In this document: one piece after another, positions 9,820 to 17,507 of the stretch | Layout: each line of letters begins with the position of its first letter | How positions within the stretch are numbered: the stretch's first letter is position 1 | The notes under the pieces: generated by a model | Told to the model about the DNA's origin: nothing | The model's database searches: none | What the model saw: the letters and a program-made list of their open reading frames with translations, nothing else | Made by a program: the position numbers and the translations under genes | Origin: Bacteroidales bacterium | GTDB taxonomy: Bacteria; Bacteroidota; Bacteroidia; Bacteroidales; UBA1402 | DNA: 64,000 nt | Direction of reading: 5' to 3' | Assembly: GCA_028709215.1 (NCBI GenBank) | Contig: JAQVXI010000003.1 | Span: forward strand, 45,166 to 109,165

Positions 9820-10017
9820 ATGAGTCAGGAAAATCAAGCTGTAAGCATTAAAGTTTTAAAAGGTGCCCCGTATTTGGTCAAAGGTCCCATCACGCTCATT
9901 CATACGGATGGACGCGAAGAAGTGATGGAAAGTGCACACCTTTGCCGTTGCGGTGCGAGTGGCAAGAAACCGTTTTGCGATGGAACACATGCCAAAATCG
10001 GTTTTGAAAAAGAATAA
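9820..10017 (+). CDS. CDGSH-type iron-sulfur domain protein, 65 aa
   Basis: Small soluble protein containing a complete CDGSH cluster motif near its C-terminus: CRCGASGKKPFCDGTH, that is C-x-C-x2-S-x3-P-x-C-D-G-T-x-H. The three Cys and one His bind a [2Fe-2S] cluster, as in mitoNEET-related proteins. Bacterial single-domain members are thought to work in electron transfer or cluster handling. The 65-residue length fits the minimal bacterial form. It has its own -7 box and is followed by a strong hairpin. No partner protein is indicated by the neighbouring genes. Confidence 0.9.
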   Translation: MSQENQAVSIKVLKGAPYLVKGPITLIHTDGREEVMESAHLCRCGASGKKPFCDGTHAKIGFEKE

Positions 10018-10048
10018 GCGGAAGGCTGGTTCGATCCACCGGAAATCG

Positions 10049-10056
10049 TATTTTTG
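10049..10056 (+). promoter_or_regulatory. -7 promoter box upstream of the DnaJ-domain gene
   Basis: TATTTTTG matches TAnnTTTG. It is placed immediately before a 13-bp perfect hairpin, so a transcript from here would begin at or inside the hairpin. Confidence 0.5.
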
Positions 10057-10057
10057 C

Positions 10058-10095
10058 AACCGGGAGGCAACAATTGCCTCCCGGTTACTTTTATT
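10058..10095 (+). terminator. Perfect 13-bp hairpin: terminator of the CDGSH gene or 5' hairpin of the DnaJ-domain transcript
   Basis: AACCGGGAGGCAA and its exact complement enclose a 3-base loop and are followed by ACTTTTATT. It sits 40 bases after the CDGSH stop and ends 20 bases before the next ATG. It can end the CDGSH transcript, but it also directly follows a -7 box, so it may instead cap the downstream message. The T-tract is imperfect. Confidence 0.65.
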
Positions 10096-10106
10096 AACTG
10101 AAAACT

Positions 10107-10865
10107 ATGAGTGCAATTAAATGGATTGGCGGCATCCTGGGATGGTCCATGGGGGGCTTTATCGGAGGCATATTGGGTTTTGGATTTGGTTCCTTGCTCG
10201 AGAATGCCATGAGCGGACAATACGCCCATCAAGACAACAATGCCAACACAAGAAGATCCACATACGATCGAAGAACAGCCACCCAACCGGGAGATTTTGG
10301 AGTAAGTCTATTGCTTCTCTCAGCGGCCGTTATGAAATCGGATCAACGCATACTGAAATCAGAATTGGATTACGTAAAGAAATTCTTCCTGAACCAGTTT
10401 GGTCAAGCAAAAGCCGAAGAATACATCCGAATGTTGCGCGAGCTTTTAAAAAAGGAGTACGATGTTCGGGCGGTCTGCGTGCAGATTCGTCAATACATGG
10501 ATCATGCATCGCGCTTACAGCTTATGCATTATCTTTTTGGTCTTGCGCTGAGTGACGGACAAGCACCGGATACCGAAATCAACTTAATTCGAAACATCGC
10601 TCAATGGTTGGGCATTTCTTCTGTAGACCTGGATTCCATTCAAGCCATGTTTATCAAAACCAACGAGAGCGCCTACAAAATCTTGGAGATCACACCCGAT
10701 GCCAGTGACGAAGCACTAAAGTCTGCATACAAACGCATGGCGCTCAAATATCACCCGGATCGGGTAAGCCATTTGGGCGAGGATGTACAAAAAGCCGCCA
10801 ACGAAAAATTTAAGGAAGTCAATCAAGCGTACGAAAGCATAAAAAAAAGTCGCGGATTGCGTTGA
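10107..10865 (+). CDS. TerB/DnaJ-domain co-chaperone, DjlA-like, 252 aa
   Basis: The N-terminus is a Gly-rich hydrophobic segment (GGILGWSMGGFIGGILGFGFG), as in membrane-anchored DjlA proteins. The middle, about residues 60-180, is a helical TerB-like domain (LLLLSAAVMKSDQRILKSEL, FGLALSDGQAPDTEINLI). The C-terminus, about residues 188-250, is a J domain with the HPD tripeptide (YKILEITPDASDEALKSAYK, then KYHPDRV) that stimulates DnaK ATPase. The order matches DjlA, an inner-membrane co-chaperone. The gene ends just before the trp promoter. Its own promoter and hairpin lie upstream. No chaperone partner gene is adjacent; groES-groEL is far away at 59-61 kb. Confidence 0.85.
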   Translation: MSAIKWIGGILGWSMGGFIGGILGFGFGSLLENAMSGQYAHQDNNANTRRSTYDRRTATQPGDFGVSLLLLSAAVMKSDQRILKSELDYVKKFFLNQFGQAKAEEYIRMLRELLKKEYDVRAVCVQIRQYMDHASRLQLMHYLFGLALSDGQAPDTEINLIRNIAQWLGISSVDLDSIQAMFIKTNESAYKILEITPDASDEALKSAYKRMALKYHPDRVSHLGEDVQKAANEKFKEVNQAYESIKKSRGLR

Positions 10866-10889
10866 TTTTAAAAAAAATTGATACATTTG
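10862..10889 (+). promoter_or_regulatory. trp operon promoter (-33 TTG and -7 TACATTTG)
   Basis: TTG at 10862-10864 and TACATTTG at 10882-10889 are separated by 17 bases, close to the Bacteroidetes consensus TTTG/TAnnTTTG. Transcription would start near 10895, about 20 bases before the leader peptide ATG. The -33 element overlaps the stop codon of the DnaJ-domain gene. Confidence 0.7.
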
Positions 10890-10913
10890 CAGCATCGAAA
10901 CATTCGAATCATT

Positions 10914-10973
10914 ATGAGAACATTCTTGTGCACAAATTGGTGGTGGCTCTGTAAACTTCAACAAAAATGGTGA
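10914..10973 (+). CDS. trpL: Tryptophan operon leader peptide, 19 aa with WWW and a terminal W
   Basis: A short frame ATG...TGA encodes MRTFLCTNWWWLCKLQQKW. Four of 19 residues are Trp, three of them consecutive (codons 10938-10946), and the last sense codon is also Trp. It lies between the trp promoter and a strong terminator that precedes trpB. This is the arrangement of ribosome-mediated attenuation: when charged tRNA-Trp is scarce the ribosome stalls at the TGG codons and the terminator does not form. The peptide itself has no expected function. It was recognised by translating the leader; no experimental evidence is available. Confidence 0.9.
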   Translation: MRTFLCTNWWWLCKLQQKW

Positions 10974-11045
10974 GGTAGAGAACCCGTGTACACAAAACAA
11001 ATGAATACGAAAGGTCTGTTGAACTCACAACAGGCCTTTTTTTTT
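10945..11045 (+). terminator. trp attenuator: competing leader pairings and Rho-independent terminator
   Basis: The terminator stem AAAGGTCTGTTG (11010-11021) pairs over 12 bp, with one G-U, with CAACAGGCCTTT (11028-11039). It is followed by a run of T to 11045, 19 bases before the trpB ATG. A possible switch is visible: AGAGAACC (10977-10984) can pair imperfectly with GGCTCT (10945-10950) next to the Trp codons, or with GGTCT (11013-11017) in the terminator's 5' arm. A ribosome stalled on the TGG codons would cover the first partner and favour antitermination. The terminator is seen directly; the alternative pairing is inferred and short. Confidence 0.85.
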
Positions 11046-11064
11046 GCAATTAAACCACTCAAAT

Positions 11065-12237
11065 ATGTATCAAGTCAACGAAAACGGATATTTTGGCGAA
11101 TTTGGCGGCGCCTATATTCCGGAAATTTTATTCAGCAACGTCGAAACGCTCAAAAATCAATATCGGGCCATTTTGGAAGATCCTTCGTTTCAACAAGAGG
11201 TCGATCAATTGCTGGCCGATTACGTGGGAAGACCCTCTCCTTTATACCACGCAAAAAGACTGTCTGAACATTATGGATGTCAAATCTACCTGAAACGCGA
11301 AGACCTCAACCACACCGGTGCGCATAAAATCAACAACACCATCGGTCAAATCGTTCTGGCAAAACGTTTGGGCAAAACCCGTATCATCGCTGAGACGGGT
11401 GCCGGACAACACGGCGTTGCAACGGCTACAGTCTGTGCCTTGATGAACATGGAATGCATCGTGTATATGGGAAAGACCGATGTGGAACGTCAGGAGCTCA
11501 ACGTGCAAAAGATGCGCATGCTGGGAGCCAGCGTTTATCCGGTGACTTCCGGCAATCAGACCCTGAAGGATGCAACCAACGAAGCCATGAGAGACTGGTG
11601 CAGTCATCCGGTTGATACATTCTACATCATTGGCAGCACCGTCGGTCCACACCCCTATCCGGACATGGTGGAACGTTTTCAATCGGTGATCAGTCGTGAA
11701 ATGAAGGAACAGCTGCAAACAAAACTGGGGCGAAATTATCCGGATTATATCCTTGCCTGCATCGGTGGCGGCAGCAACGCAGCCGGTGCATTCCACCACT
11801 ATCTGGATGAACCACGCACGCAACTCATCGCCATTGAAGCGGCCGGTAAAGGAACGGACACGGACGAAACGGCTGCCTCTATTTTACTGGGGCGTTTGGG
11901 CATCCTGCACGGATCCAAATCGCTCATTATGCAAACAGAAGATGGTCAAATCATCGAACCCTATTCCATTTCAGCCGGGCTGGACTATCCGGGCGTCGGG
12001 CCCTTGCATGCCCATCTGGCCAGAACCGGTCGATCGACGGTTTTGGCTGCAACCGACGCGGAAGCATTGACAGCAGCCATGGAACTAACCCGAATGGAAG
12101 GCATCATCCCCGCACTGGAAAGTGCCCACGCCTTAGCCGGATTATCAAAAATAACCTTCAAGCCGGAAGACGTCGTTGTTGTGAATCTATCCGGAAGAGG
12201 CGATAAAGATATGGACACTTACCTTCGTTACATTTAA
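11065..12237 (+). CDS. trpB: Tryptophan synthase beta chain
   Basis: Condenses indole and serine to tryptophan using pyridoxal phosphate. The sequence has the family opening [15 protein letters not shown], the PLP lysine in [13 protein letters not shown], the phosphate-binding [10 protein letters not shown] loop and the [11 protein letters not shown] segment. At 390 residues it is full length. The start at 11065 (MYQVNENG) is chosen over an earlier in-frame codon at 11044, which falls in the T-tract of the attenuator. It is the first structural gene of trpBEGDCFA, a gene order characteristic of Bacteroidetes, and so is separated from trpA, which ends the operon. Expression is predicted to be controlled by the leader-peptide attenuator. 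Confidence 0.97.
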   Translation: MYQVNENGYFGEFGGAYIPEILFSNVETLKNQYRAILEDPSFQQEVDQLLADYVGRPSPLYHAKRLSEHYGCQIYLKREDLNHTGAHKINNTIGQIVLAKRLGKTRIIAETGAGQHGVATATVCALMNMECIVYMGKTDVERQELNVQKMRMLGASVYPVTSGNQTLKDATNEAMRDWCSHPVDTFYIIGSTVGPHPYPDMVERFQSVISREMKEQLQTKLGRNYPDYILACIGGGSNAAGAFHHYLDEPRTQLIAIEAAGKGTDTDETAASILLGRLGILHGSKSLIMQTEDGQIIEPYSISAGLDYPGVGPLHAHLARTGRSTVLAATDAEALTAAMELTRMEGIIPALESAHALAGLSKITFKPEDVVVVNLSGRGDKDMDTYLRYI

Positions 12238-12249
12238 TACACACACATC

Positions 12250-13662
12250 ATGCTTTACCCCATCAAAACCATAACCCGCAAACAATTGGCCGATCTACAG
12301 ACACCGGTCAGCATGTATCTGAAATTGCGTGACATTCATCCGAACTCAGCACTCCTGGAAAGTTCCGATTACCACGGAGGTGAAAATAGTCACTCCTACA
12401 TTGGCTTCAAACCCATAGCCCGATTTACGCTTCAAAACAAGTGCATTACAGAAGCATACCCGGATGGAAAAAAGACGATACAACACGTTGGAGCAGATCA
12501 ATATGTTCCCGATTTGTTTCAACAGTTTGTTCAATCGTTTCCCGTGACGGAAACGGAGGGGATACCGGCCCCCATCAATGGTCTGTTTGGATACACCGGC
12601 TTTGAAGCCGTACAGTATTTTGAATCGGTACCCATCTCGGAAACCGAAGCGAAACCCACCGATATACCCGATATTCAATACGTTCTCTATCAGTTTATCA
12701 TCTGCATCAACCACCACAAAAACGAAATGATTCTGGTGGAAAACCTGCCTCAGGGACAACAAAGTGAAATGGACGAACTGTTGGCTTTGTTGGACAATCG
12801 AAATTTTGCCTCGTACGATTTCTCGTTGGTAGGCCCGGAAACCTCCGACATAACCGACGAACGTTTTATGGAAATGGTGACTCAAGGCAAAAAGCACTGC
12901 TATCGGGGGGATACCTTTCAGATCGTTCTTTCCAGACGCTTTTCACAAGGCTTTGAAGGGGATGATTTTAAAGCGTATCGCACCCTTCGTTCCATCAACC
13001 CCTCTCCCTATTTGTTCTATTTTGATTTCGGATCGTTTCGGATTTTTGGTTCTTCACCCGAAGCACACTTGGTCGTACGAAAAAACAAGGCCTACATTGA
13101 CCCCATTGCCGGCACGTTCCGACGCACAGGTGATGACGAGAAAGATTTGCAATTGGCGGAGCAATTGCGCAGAGATCCCAAAGAGAATGCGGAACACGTC
13201 ATGTTGGTCGATCTGGCACGGAACGATTTGAGTCGAAACACCAAAAACGTCAAATTGGAAATTTTTAAAGAAATCCAATATTATTCACACGTTTTGCACA
13301 TGGTTTCAAGAGTTTCCGGTGAATTGTATGAAAACAGTCATGTGTTCAAGTTATTTGCCGATACCTTTCCGGCGGGCACCTTGTCCGGCGCACCCAAAGT
13401 AAAAGCACTCCAACTGATCCATTCCATCGAACAACAAAACCGTGGGTTTTACGGCGGTTGCATTGGTTACATTGGTCTGAATGGCGACTTCAATCAAGCC
13501 ATCACCATTCGATCCTTTCTAAGCAAAGACAATCGGCTCTACTATCAGGCAGGTGCCGGCATTGTGGCCAAATCGGACGAAGCCAGTGAATTACAAGAAG
13601 TGAATAACAAGCTTGCTGCCTTAAAAATGGCCTTGGATGCAGCAAGCAACTTAAAAAATTGA
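12250..13662 (+). CDS. trpE: Anthranilate synthase component I
   Basis: Converts chorismate to anthranilate with ammonia from TrpG. It is 470 residues long with the chorismate-binding C-terminal domain: GTFRRTGDDEKD, DLARNDLSR, and FPAGTLSGAPKVKA, which carries conserved active-site residues. Near the N-terminus the LLESS motif, followed by SYIGFKP, matches the allosteric tryptophan site of feedback-inhibited TrpE proteins. The enzyme is therefore probably inhibited by tryptophan, in addition to attenuation of the operon. It begins 12 bases after trpB and ends 4 bases before trpG, a tight operon arrangement. Confidence 0.96.
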   Translation: MLYPIKTITRKQLADLQTPVSMYLKLRDIHPNSALLESSDYHGGENSHSYIGFKPIARFTLQNKCITEAYPDGKKTIQHVGADQYVPDLFQQFVQSFPVTETEGIPAPINGLFGYTGFEAVQYFESVPISETEAKPTDIPDIQYVLYQFIICINHHKNEMILVENLPQGQQSEMDELLALLDNRNFASYDFSLVGPETSDITDERFMEMVTQGKKHCYRGDTFQIVLSRRFSQGFEGDDFKAYRTLRSINPSPYLFYFDFGSFRIFGSSPEAHLVVRKNKAYIDPIAGTFRRTGDDEKDLQLAEQLRRDPKENAEHVMLVDLARNDLSRNTKNVKLEIFKEIQYYSHVLHMVSRVSGELYENSHVFKLFADTFPAGTLSGAPKVKALQLIHSIEQQNRGFYGGCIGYIGLNGDFNQAITIRSFLSKDNRLYYQAGAGIVAKSDEASELQEVNNKLAALKMALDAASNLKN

Positions 13663-13666
13663 TTGT

Positions 13667-14260
13667 ATGAAACTATTGGTCTTTGATAACTACGATTCCT
13701 TCACGTACAACTTGGTTCATCTTCTAAAAGAATTGACCAACGCCGAAATCGATGTGGTACGAAACGATAAAATCGCGTTGGAGGATATAGAACAATACGA
13801 TAAAATTGTGCTTTCACCCGGTCCGGGTCTGCCATCCGAGTCCGGGCTGCTACTCGACCTGATCCGAGCCTATGCCGACCACAAATCCATTTTGGGTGTT
13901 TGTTTGGGGCAACAAGCCATTGCTGAAGCCTTTGGCGGTTCGCTCATCAATCTTACGGAAGTGCATCACGGACTCTCCGAACCCATTACCGTATGCGGTG
14001 ATGAACTGCTATTTGAAGGGCTTCCAAAAACCTTCGATGTGGGTCGGTATCACTCTTGGGTTGTCGATCCAATACACTTGCCGGAATGTCTAAAAGTAAC
14101 TTCCGTCGATCCGGAGGGACAAATCATGTCACTCAGACACAAGCAATTTGACGTTTGCGGCGTTCAGTTTCACCCCGAATCCGTCTTAACACCCTACGGA
14201 AGACAGATGCTTGAAAACTGGTTATATCTCGATACGAATCAACAAAAGGAAACAAAATGA
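13667..14260 (+). CDS. trpG: Anthranilate synthase component II (glutamine amidotransferase)
   Basis: Class I glutamine amidotransferase that supplies ammonia to TrpE. It is 197 residues long with the nucleophile Cys in GVCLGQQAIAEAFGG, the oxyanion region SPGPGLPSE, and the catalytic His-Glu in FHPESVLT. Family members can be shared with PABA synthesis. The separate pabB at 26.4 kb has no glutaminase gene beside it, so this subunit may serve both. Its stop overlaps the trpD start by 4 bases (ATGA), which suggests translational coupling. Confidence 0.95.
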   Translation: MKLLVFDNYDSFTYNLVHLLKELTNAEIDVVRNDKIALEDIEQYDKIVLSPGPGLPSESGLLLDLIRAYADHKSILGVCLGQQAIAEAFGGSLINLTEVHHGLSEPITVCGDELLFEGLPKTFDVGRYHSWVVDPIHLPECLKVTSVDPEGQIMSLRHKQFDVCGVQFHPESVLTPYGRQMLENWLYLDTNQQKETK

Positions 14261-15252
14261 AACACATACTAAACCGACTCTTCGAACATCAATACCTGAC
14301 TTCTGAAGAGGCCTCCGACATTATGTTAAACATTGGTGCCGGAAAATACGACCCCAATCAAATCGCAGCTTTCATCAGTGTCTTTCTGATGCGCAGCATA
14401 TCCGTCGATGAATTGGCCGGATTTCAACAAGCCCTGTTGGCACAATGCAAACCGGTCGACTTGAGTGAATTTGATCCCATCGATATCGTTGGAACGGGTG
14501 GAGACGAAAAGAACACGTTTAATATCTCCACGTTAAGCTGTTTTGTGTTGGCAGGAGCCGGGTATAAGGTCTGCAAACATGGTAACTACGGAGCCACATC
14601 GATCTCCGGATCTTCCAACGCAATGGAGCAACACGGTGTTCGCTTTACCGATCAAGTCGATCGCTTAAAACAATCCATCGAGCAAAGCAACATCGCCTAT
14701 TTACATGCTCCCTTATTCAATCCGGCAATGAAAACCGTGGCTCCGGTGCGCAAATCCTTGGGTGTACGTACGTTTTTCAATTTACTGGGTCCCTTGGTCA
14801 ACCCGGCACGTCCCAAACATCAATGTTTGGGTGTGTACAATCTAAAGATGGCACGCTTGTATGAATATACCTATCAAAAAACAGGCATCCAATTTGCGAT
14901 CATTCACAGTCTGGATGGGTACGACGAACTGTCTTTGACCGGCGACATGAAAATTGTACGCAATTTGGGACAGGAATTGATCAAACCCGAAGACCTTGGT
15001 TTGCCTCGCATTCAAGCCGATGAGCTCATTGGGGGAAACACCGTTCAGGAAGCCTCCGAGCTCTTCGATCGAGTGCTGGAGAACCGTTGTACCGAAGCTC
15101 AAAAGAATGTAGTTTTAGCCAATTCTGCGGTAGCCATACAGGTCGTCAATACGCATTTGACGTTTGCCGAAGCGATGGACCAGGCTCGCTACTCGCTGGA
15201 AAGCGGACGTGCGCTTCAAATGTTTAAAACCTTTCTGAAAATCAACTCGTAA
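14257..15252 (+). CDS. trpD: Anthranilate phosphoribosyltransferase
   Basis: Transfers phosphoribose from PRPP to anthranilate. It is 331 residues long with the PRPP/pyrophosphate loop IVGTGGDEKNTFNIST, the KHGNYGATSISGSSN segment and the RTFFNLLGPLVNPA motif, all conserved in TrpD. It overlaps trpG by 4 bases and ends one base before trpC. It is full length and not fused to trpG, unlike the enterobacterial form. Confidence 0.96.
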   Translation: MKHILNRLFEHQYLTSEEASDIMLNIGAGKYDPNQIAAFISVFLMRSISVDELAGFQQALLAQCKPVDLSEFDPIDIVGTGGDEKNTFNISTLSCFVLAGAGYKVCKHGNYGATSISGSSNAMEQHGVRFTDQVDRLKQSIEQSNIAYLHAPLFNPAMKTVAPVRKSLGVRTFFNLLGPLVNPARPKHQCLGVYNLKMARLYEYTYQKTGIQFAIIHSLDGYDELSLTGDMKIVRNLGQELIKPEDLGLPRIQADELIGGNTVQEASELFDRVLENRCTEAQKNVVLANSAVAIQVVNTHLTFAEAMDQARYSLESGRALQMFKTFLKINS

Positions 15253-15253
15253 C

Positions 15254-16036
15254 ATGAAAAATACGATTCTTGACACCATATTGGAACAAAAAAGACGTGA
15301 GGTCGCTGCACGAAAAGAAGCCGTTCCCATGGAGCACTTGCTTCAACTCAGCAGCCGTCTACCCGAAGGTCGATCGCTGAAAGAAGCGCTTGCACAATCA
15401 TCCACCGGTATTATTTCTGAGTTCAAACGCAAATCGCCTTCGAAAGGCTTCATTTACGAAGCGGCACCCGTTGAGGAAGTCGTTCAATCCTATCAACAAG
15501 CCGGTTGTACAGGCATCTCTGTGTTGACCGACTTTGATTTTTTTGGAGGCAGCATGCGTGACTTTAAACAAGCCAGAGCAGCCGTAGATTGCCCCATCCT
15601 ACGCAAGGATTTTATGATTGACCCCTACCAGATTTACGAATCCAAAGTGATGGGAGCCGATGTCATCCTATTGATTGCATCTGCCTTGAGCTTGGATGAA
15701 GCATACGATTTGGGGGAACTTGCCCATGCACTGCATATGGAAGTATTATTGGAAGTGCATAACAAGGAGGAACTCGAGTACATCAGTCGTTTTACCGACA
15801 TGGTGGGAGTCAACAACCGCAACCTTAAAACGTTCGAAACACGGATTGAGACGTCGCTCGATTTGGCAGAATTCATCCCCGATCATCTGTTGAAGGTTTC
15901 AGAAAGTGGCCTGAGTGAAGCCTCAACCCTCCATACCTTGCGAAAAGCAGGATACAGTGGTTTCCTAATGGGAGAACAGTTTATGAAAACCCATCAACCC
16001 GGAAAAGCCCTTAAAGAACTGCTGGATGCGCTATGA
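15254..16036 (+). CDS. trpC: Indole-3-glycerol phosphate synthase
   Basis: Closes the indole ring by decarboxylating carboxyphenylaminodeoxyribulose phosphate. It is a 260-residue (beta/alpha)8 protein with the typical N-terminal ILDTILEQKRREVAARK, the catalytic-Lys motif SEFKRKSPSKG, the LRKDFMIDPYQIYE segment, VGVNNRNL, and SESGLSEASTL with GFLMGEQFM at the phosphate site. It is a stand-alone enzyme, not fused to trpF. It overlaps the next gene by 4 bases. Confidence 0.96.
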   Translation: MKNTILDTILEQKRREVAARKEAVPMEHLLQLSSRLPEGRSLKEALAQSSTGIISEFKRKSPSKGFIYEAAPVEEVVQSYQQAGCTGISVLTDFDFFGGSMRDFKQARAAVDCPILRKDFMIDPYQIYESKVMGADVILLIASALSLDEAYDLGELAHALHMEVLLEVHNKEELEYISRFTDMVGVNNRNLKTFETRIETSLDLAEFIPDHLLKVSESGLSEASTLHTLRKAGYSGFLMGEQFMKTHQPGKALKELLDAL

Positions 16037-16683
16037 AAAAGAATGCGATGCAACTAAAAATATGTGGAATGCGTGATCCGGAGAACTGCCTGGCAGTCGC
16101 CGAGCTGCATCCCACCTATATGGGCTTTATTTTTTATCCGCCATCTCCACGTTTTGTTTCTCACATACCCATCCGTTTGATCGAACAACTGAAAACAAGA
16201 AACATCAGACCCGTTGCCGTATTTGTAAACGAATCTGTGACACACATGCTGAAGGTCGTGCAAACCTATGGGATCCCAACGGTGCAACTCCACGGACAGG
16301 AAACGCCGAATGTATGCAAGCAACTCACGGATGAGGGATTGGAAGTCTTCAAAGCTTTCTCAATCGCTTCCAGTGGCGATTTCCAACCGACCCATGCCTA
16401 CGAAGGCTACTGCAGCCGATACATCTTTGACACAAAAACGAGTCAATACGGAGGTTCCGGGAAAACCTTTGACTGGTCTTTGCTGAAAGAATACACAGGA
16501 ACTACGCCTTTTTTACTGAGCGGAGGTATTGGCTTGGAAGAAGCATCCGCGCTGCTTCAACTGGTTCATCCCAAACTTATTGGATTTGACGTAAACAGCC
16601 GCTTCGAGTGGTCTCCCGGCATAAAAAATAAGGAACAACTACACACGTTTATTCAAACGATTCAAAAACAACACGACATATGA
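16033..16683 (+). CDS. trpF: Phosphoribosylanthranilate isomerase
   Basis: Isomerises N-(5-phosphoribosyl)anthranilate to the ribulose derivative. It is 216 residues long. The catalytic Cys lies in KICGMRDPENC, the general acid is expected in the FDTKTSQYGGSGKTFDW region, and LLSGGIGLEEA and GFDVNSRFEWSPGIK form the phosphate-binding end. An internal start at the ATG of MQLKICGM is possible, but the first ATG at 16033 gives the ATGA coupling with trpC seen elsewhere in this operon. It overlaps trpA by 4 bases. Confidence 0.95.
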   Translation: MKKNAMQLKICGMRDPENCLAVAELHPTYMGFIFYPPSPRFVSHIPIRLIEQLKTRNIRPVAVFVNESVTHMLKVVQTYGIPTVQLHGQETPNVCKQLTDEGLEVFKAFSIASSGDFQPTHAYEGYCSRYIFDTKTSQYGGSGKTFDWSLLKEYTGTTPFLLSGGIGLEEASALLQLVHPKLIGFDVNSRFEWSPGIKNKEQLHTFIQTIQKQHDI

Positions 16684-17459
16684 AAACGCGTATTCAACAA
16701 CTCTTTGAAAACAAGCATTCAAACATTACTTCTGTCTACTACACAGCCGGATTTCCACAGCCGGATGCAACCCGCCCCATTCTTAAGGCCTTGCAGGATA
16801 AAGGCATTGATCTGGTAGAAATCGGTATCCCCTTTTCCGACCCGATGGCCGACGGGCCGGTTATTCAAGCCAGTAGCCATCAAGCCATTTCAGAAGGCAT
16901 GAACTTAAAGAAACTGTTCGAACAACTGGAGGGGATGCGAACGGAAATACACATTCCCGTCATTCTGATGGGTTACGTCAACGTCATCATGCAATTTGGC
17001 ATCGAGGCCTTTTGCAAAGCTTGTACGCAGGTGGGTGTGGACGGTGTCATACTTCCCGACTTACCCATGCACGATTATCTTGAAGCCTACAAACCCATCA
17101 TGGATGCGTATGGCCTATCCATGGTATTGCTGATCACACCGGAAACCTCTACCGAACGCATTCTGGAAATTGACAAAAATACCGACAGTTTTATCTACAT
17201 GGTCTCGTCCGCTGCTACGACAGGTGCTCAAACCGCCTTTGATGCAAAAAAGCAAGATTATTTCCAACGCATTCATGCGATGAATCTGAAAAATCCCTGC
17301 TTGATCGGATTTGGCATCTCAAACAAAGCGACCTACGATGCGGCTTGCAAGAATGCTCAAGGAGCCATCATCGGAAGCCGATTTATTACCTGCCTCCGTC
17401 AACACCCAAACGATTATGCACAAGCGGTAGACGCATTGCTCAAACAACTCCAGCAATAG
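16680..17459 (+). CDS. trpA: Tryptophan synthase alpha chain
   Basis: Cleaves indole-3-glycerol phosphate to indole, which is channelled to TrpB. It is 259 residues long with the catalytic Glu in VEIGIPFSDPMADGPVIQ, the catalytic Asp in GVILPDLPMHD, and the phosphate site GFGISNKATYDAACKNAQGAIIGS. It is the last gene of the operon. A GC-rich hairpin without a clear T-tract lies between it and the convergent GH51 gene. Confidence 0.96.
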   Translation: MKTRIQQLFENKHSNITSVYYTAGFPQPDATRPILKALQDKGIDLVEIGIPFSDPMADGPVIQASSHQAISEGMNLKKLFEQLEGMRTEIHIPVILMGYVNVIMQFGIEAFCKACTQVGVDGVILPDLPMHDYLEAYKPIMDAYGLSMVLLITPETSTERILEIDKNTDSFIYMVSSAATTGAQTAFDAKKQDYFQRIHAMNLKNPCLIGFGISNKATYDAACKNAQGAIIGSRFITCLRQHPNDYAQAVDALLKQLQQ

Positions 17460-17472
17460 GATGGTGAGAGGA

Positions 17473-17496
17473 AGCGTTGGTCCAAACGCCAACGCT
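17473..17496. terminator. Candidate bidirectional hairpin between trpA and the GH51 gene
   Basis: AGCGTTGG and CCAACGCT form a perfect 8-bp stem with an 8-base loop between two convergent genes. Neither side has a strong T-tract, so it may act only partially or as a 3'-end stabiliser. Confidence 0.45.
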
Positions 17497-17507
17497 ACCT
17501 ACTCCCG

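Noticed and set aside
10926..10935. Palindrome TTGTGCACAA inside the trp leader frame, considered as a repressor operator
   Set aside because: It lies within the leader peptide coding region; the attenuator explains the region and no TrpR gene or second copy is seen. A partial match TGTACAC at 10987 is too short.
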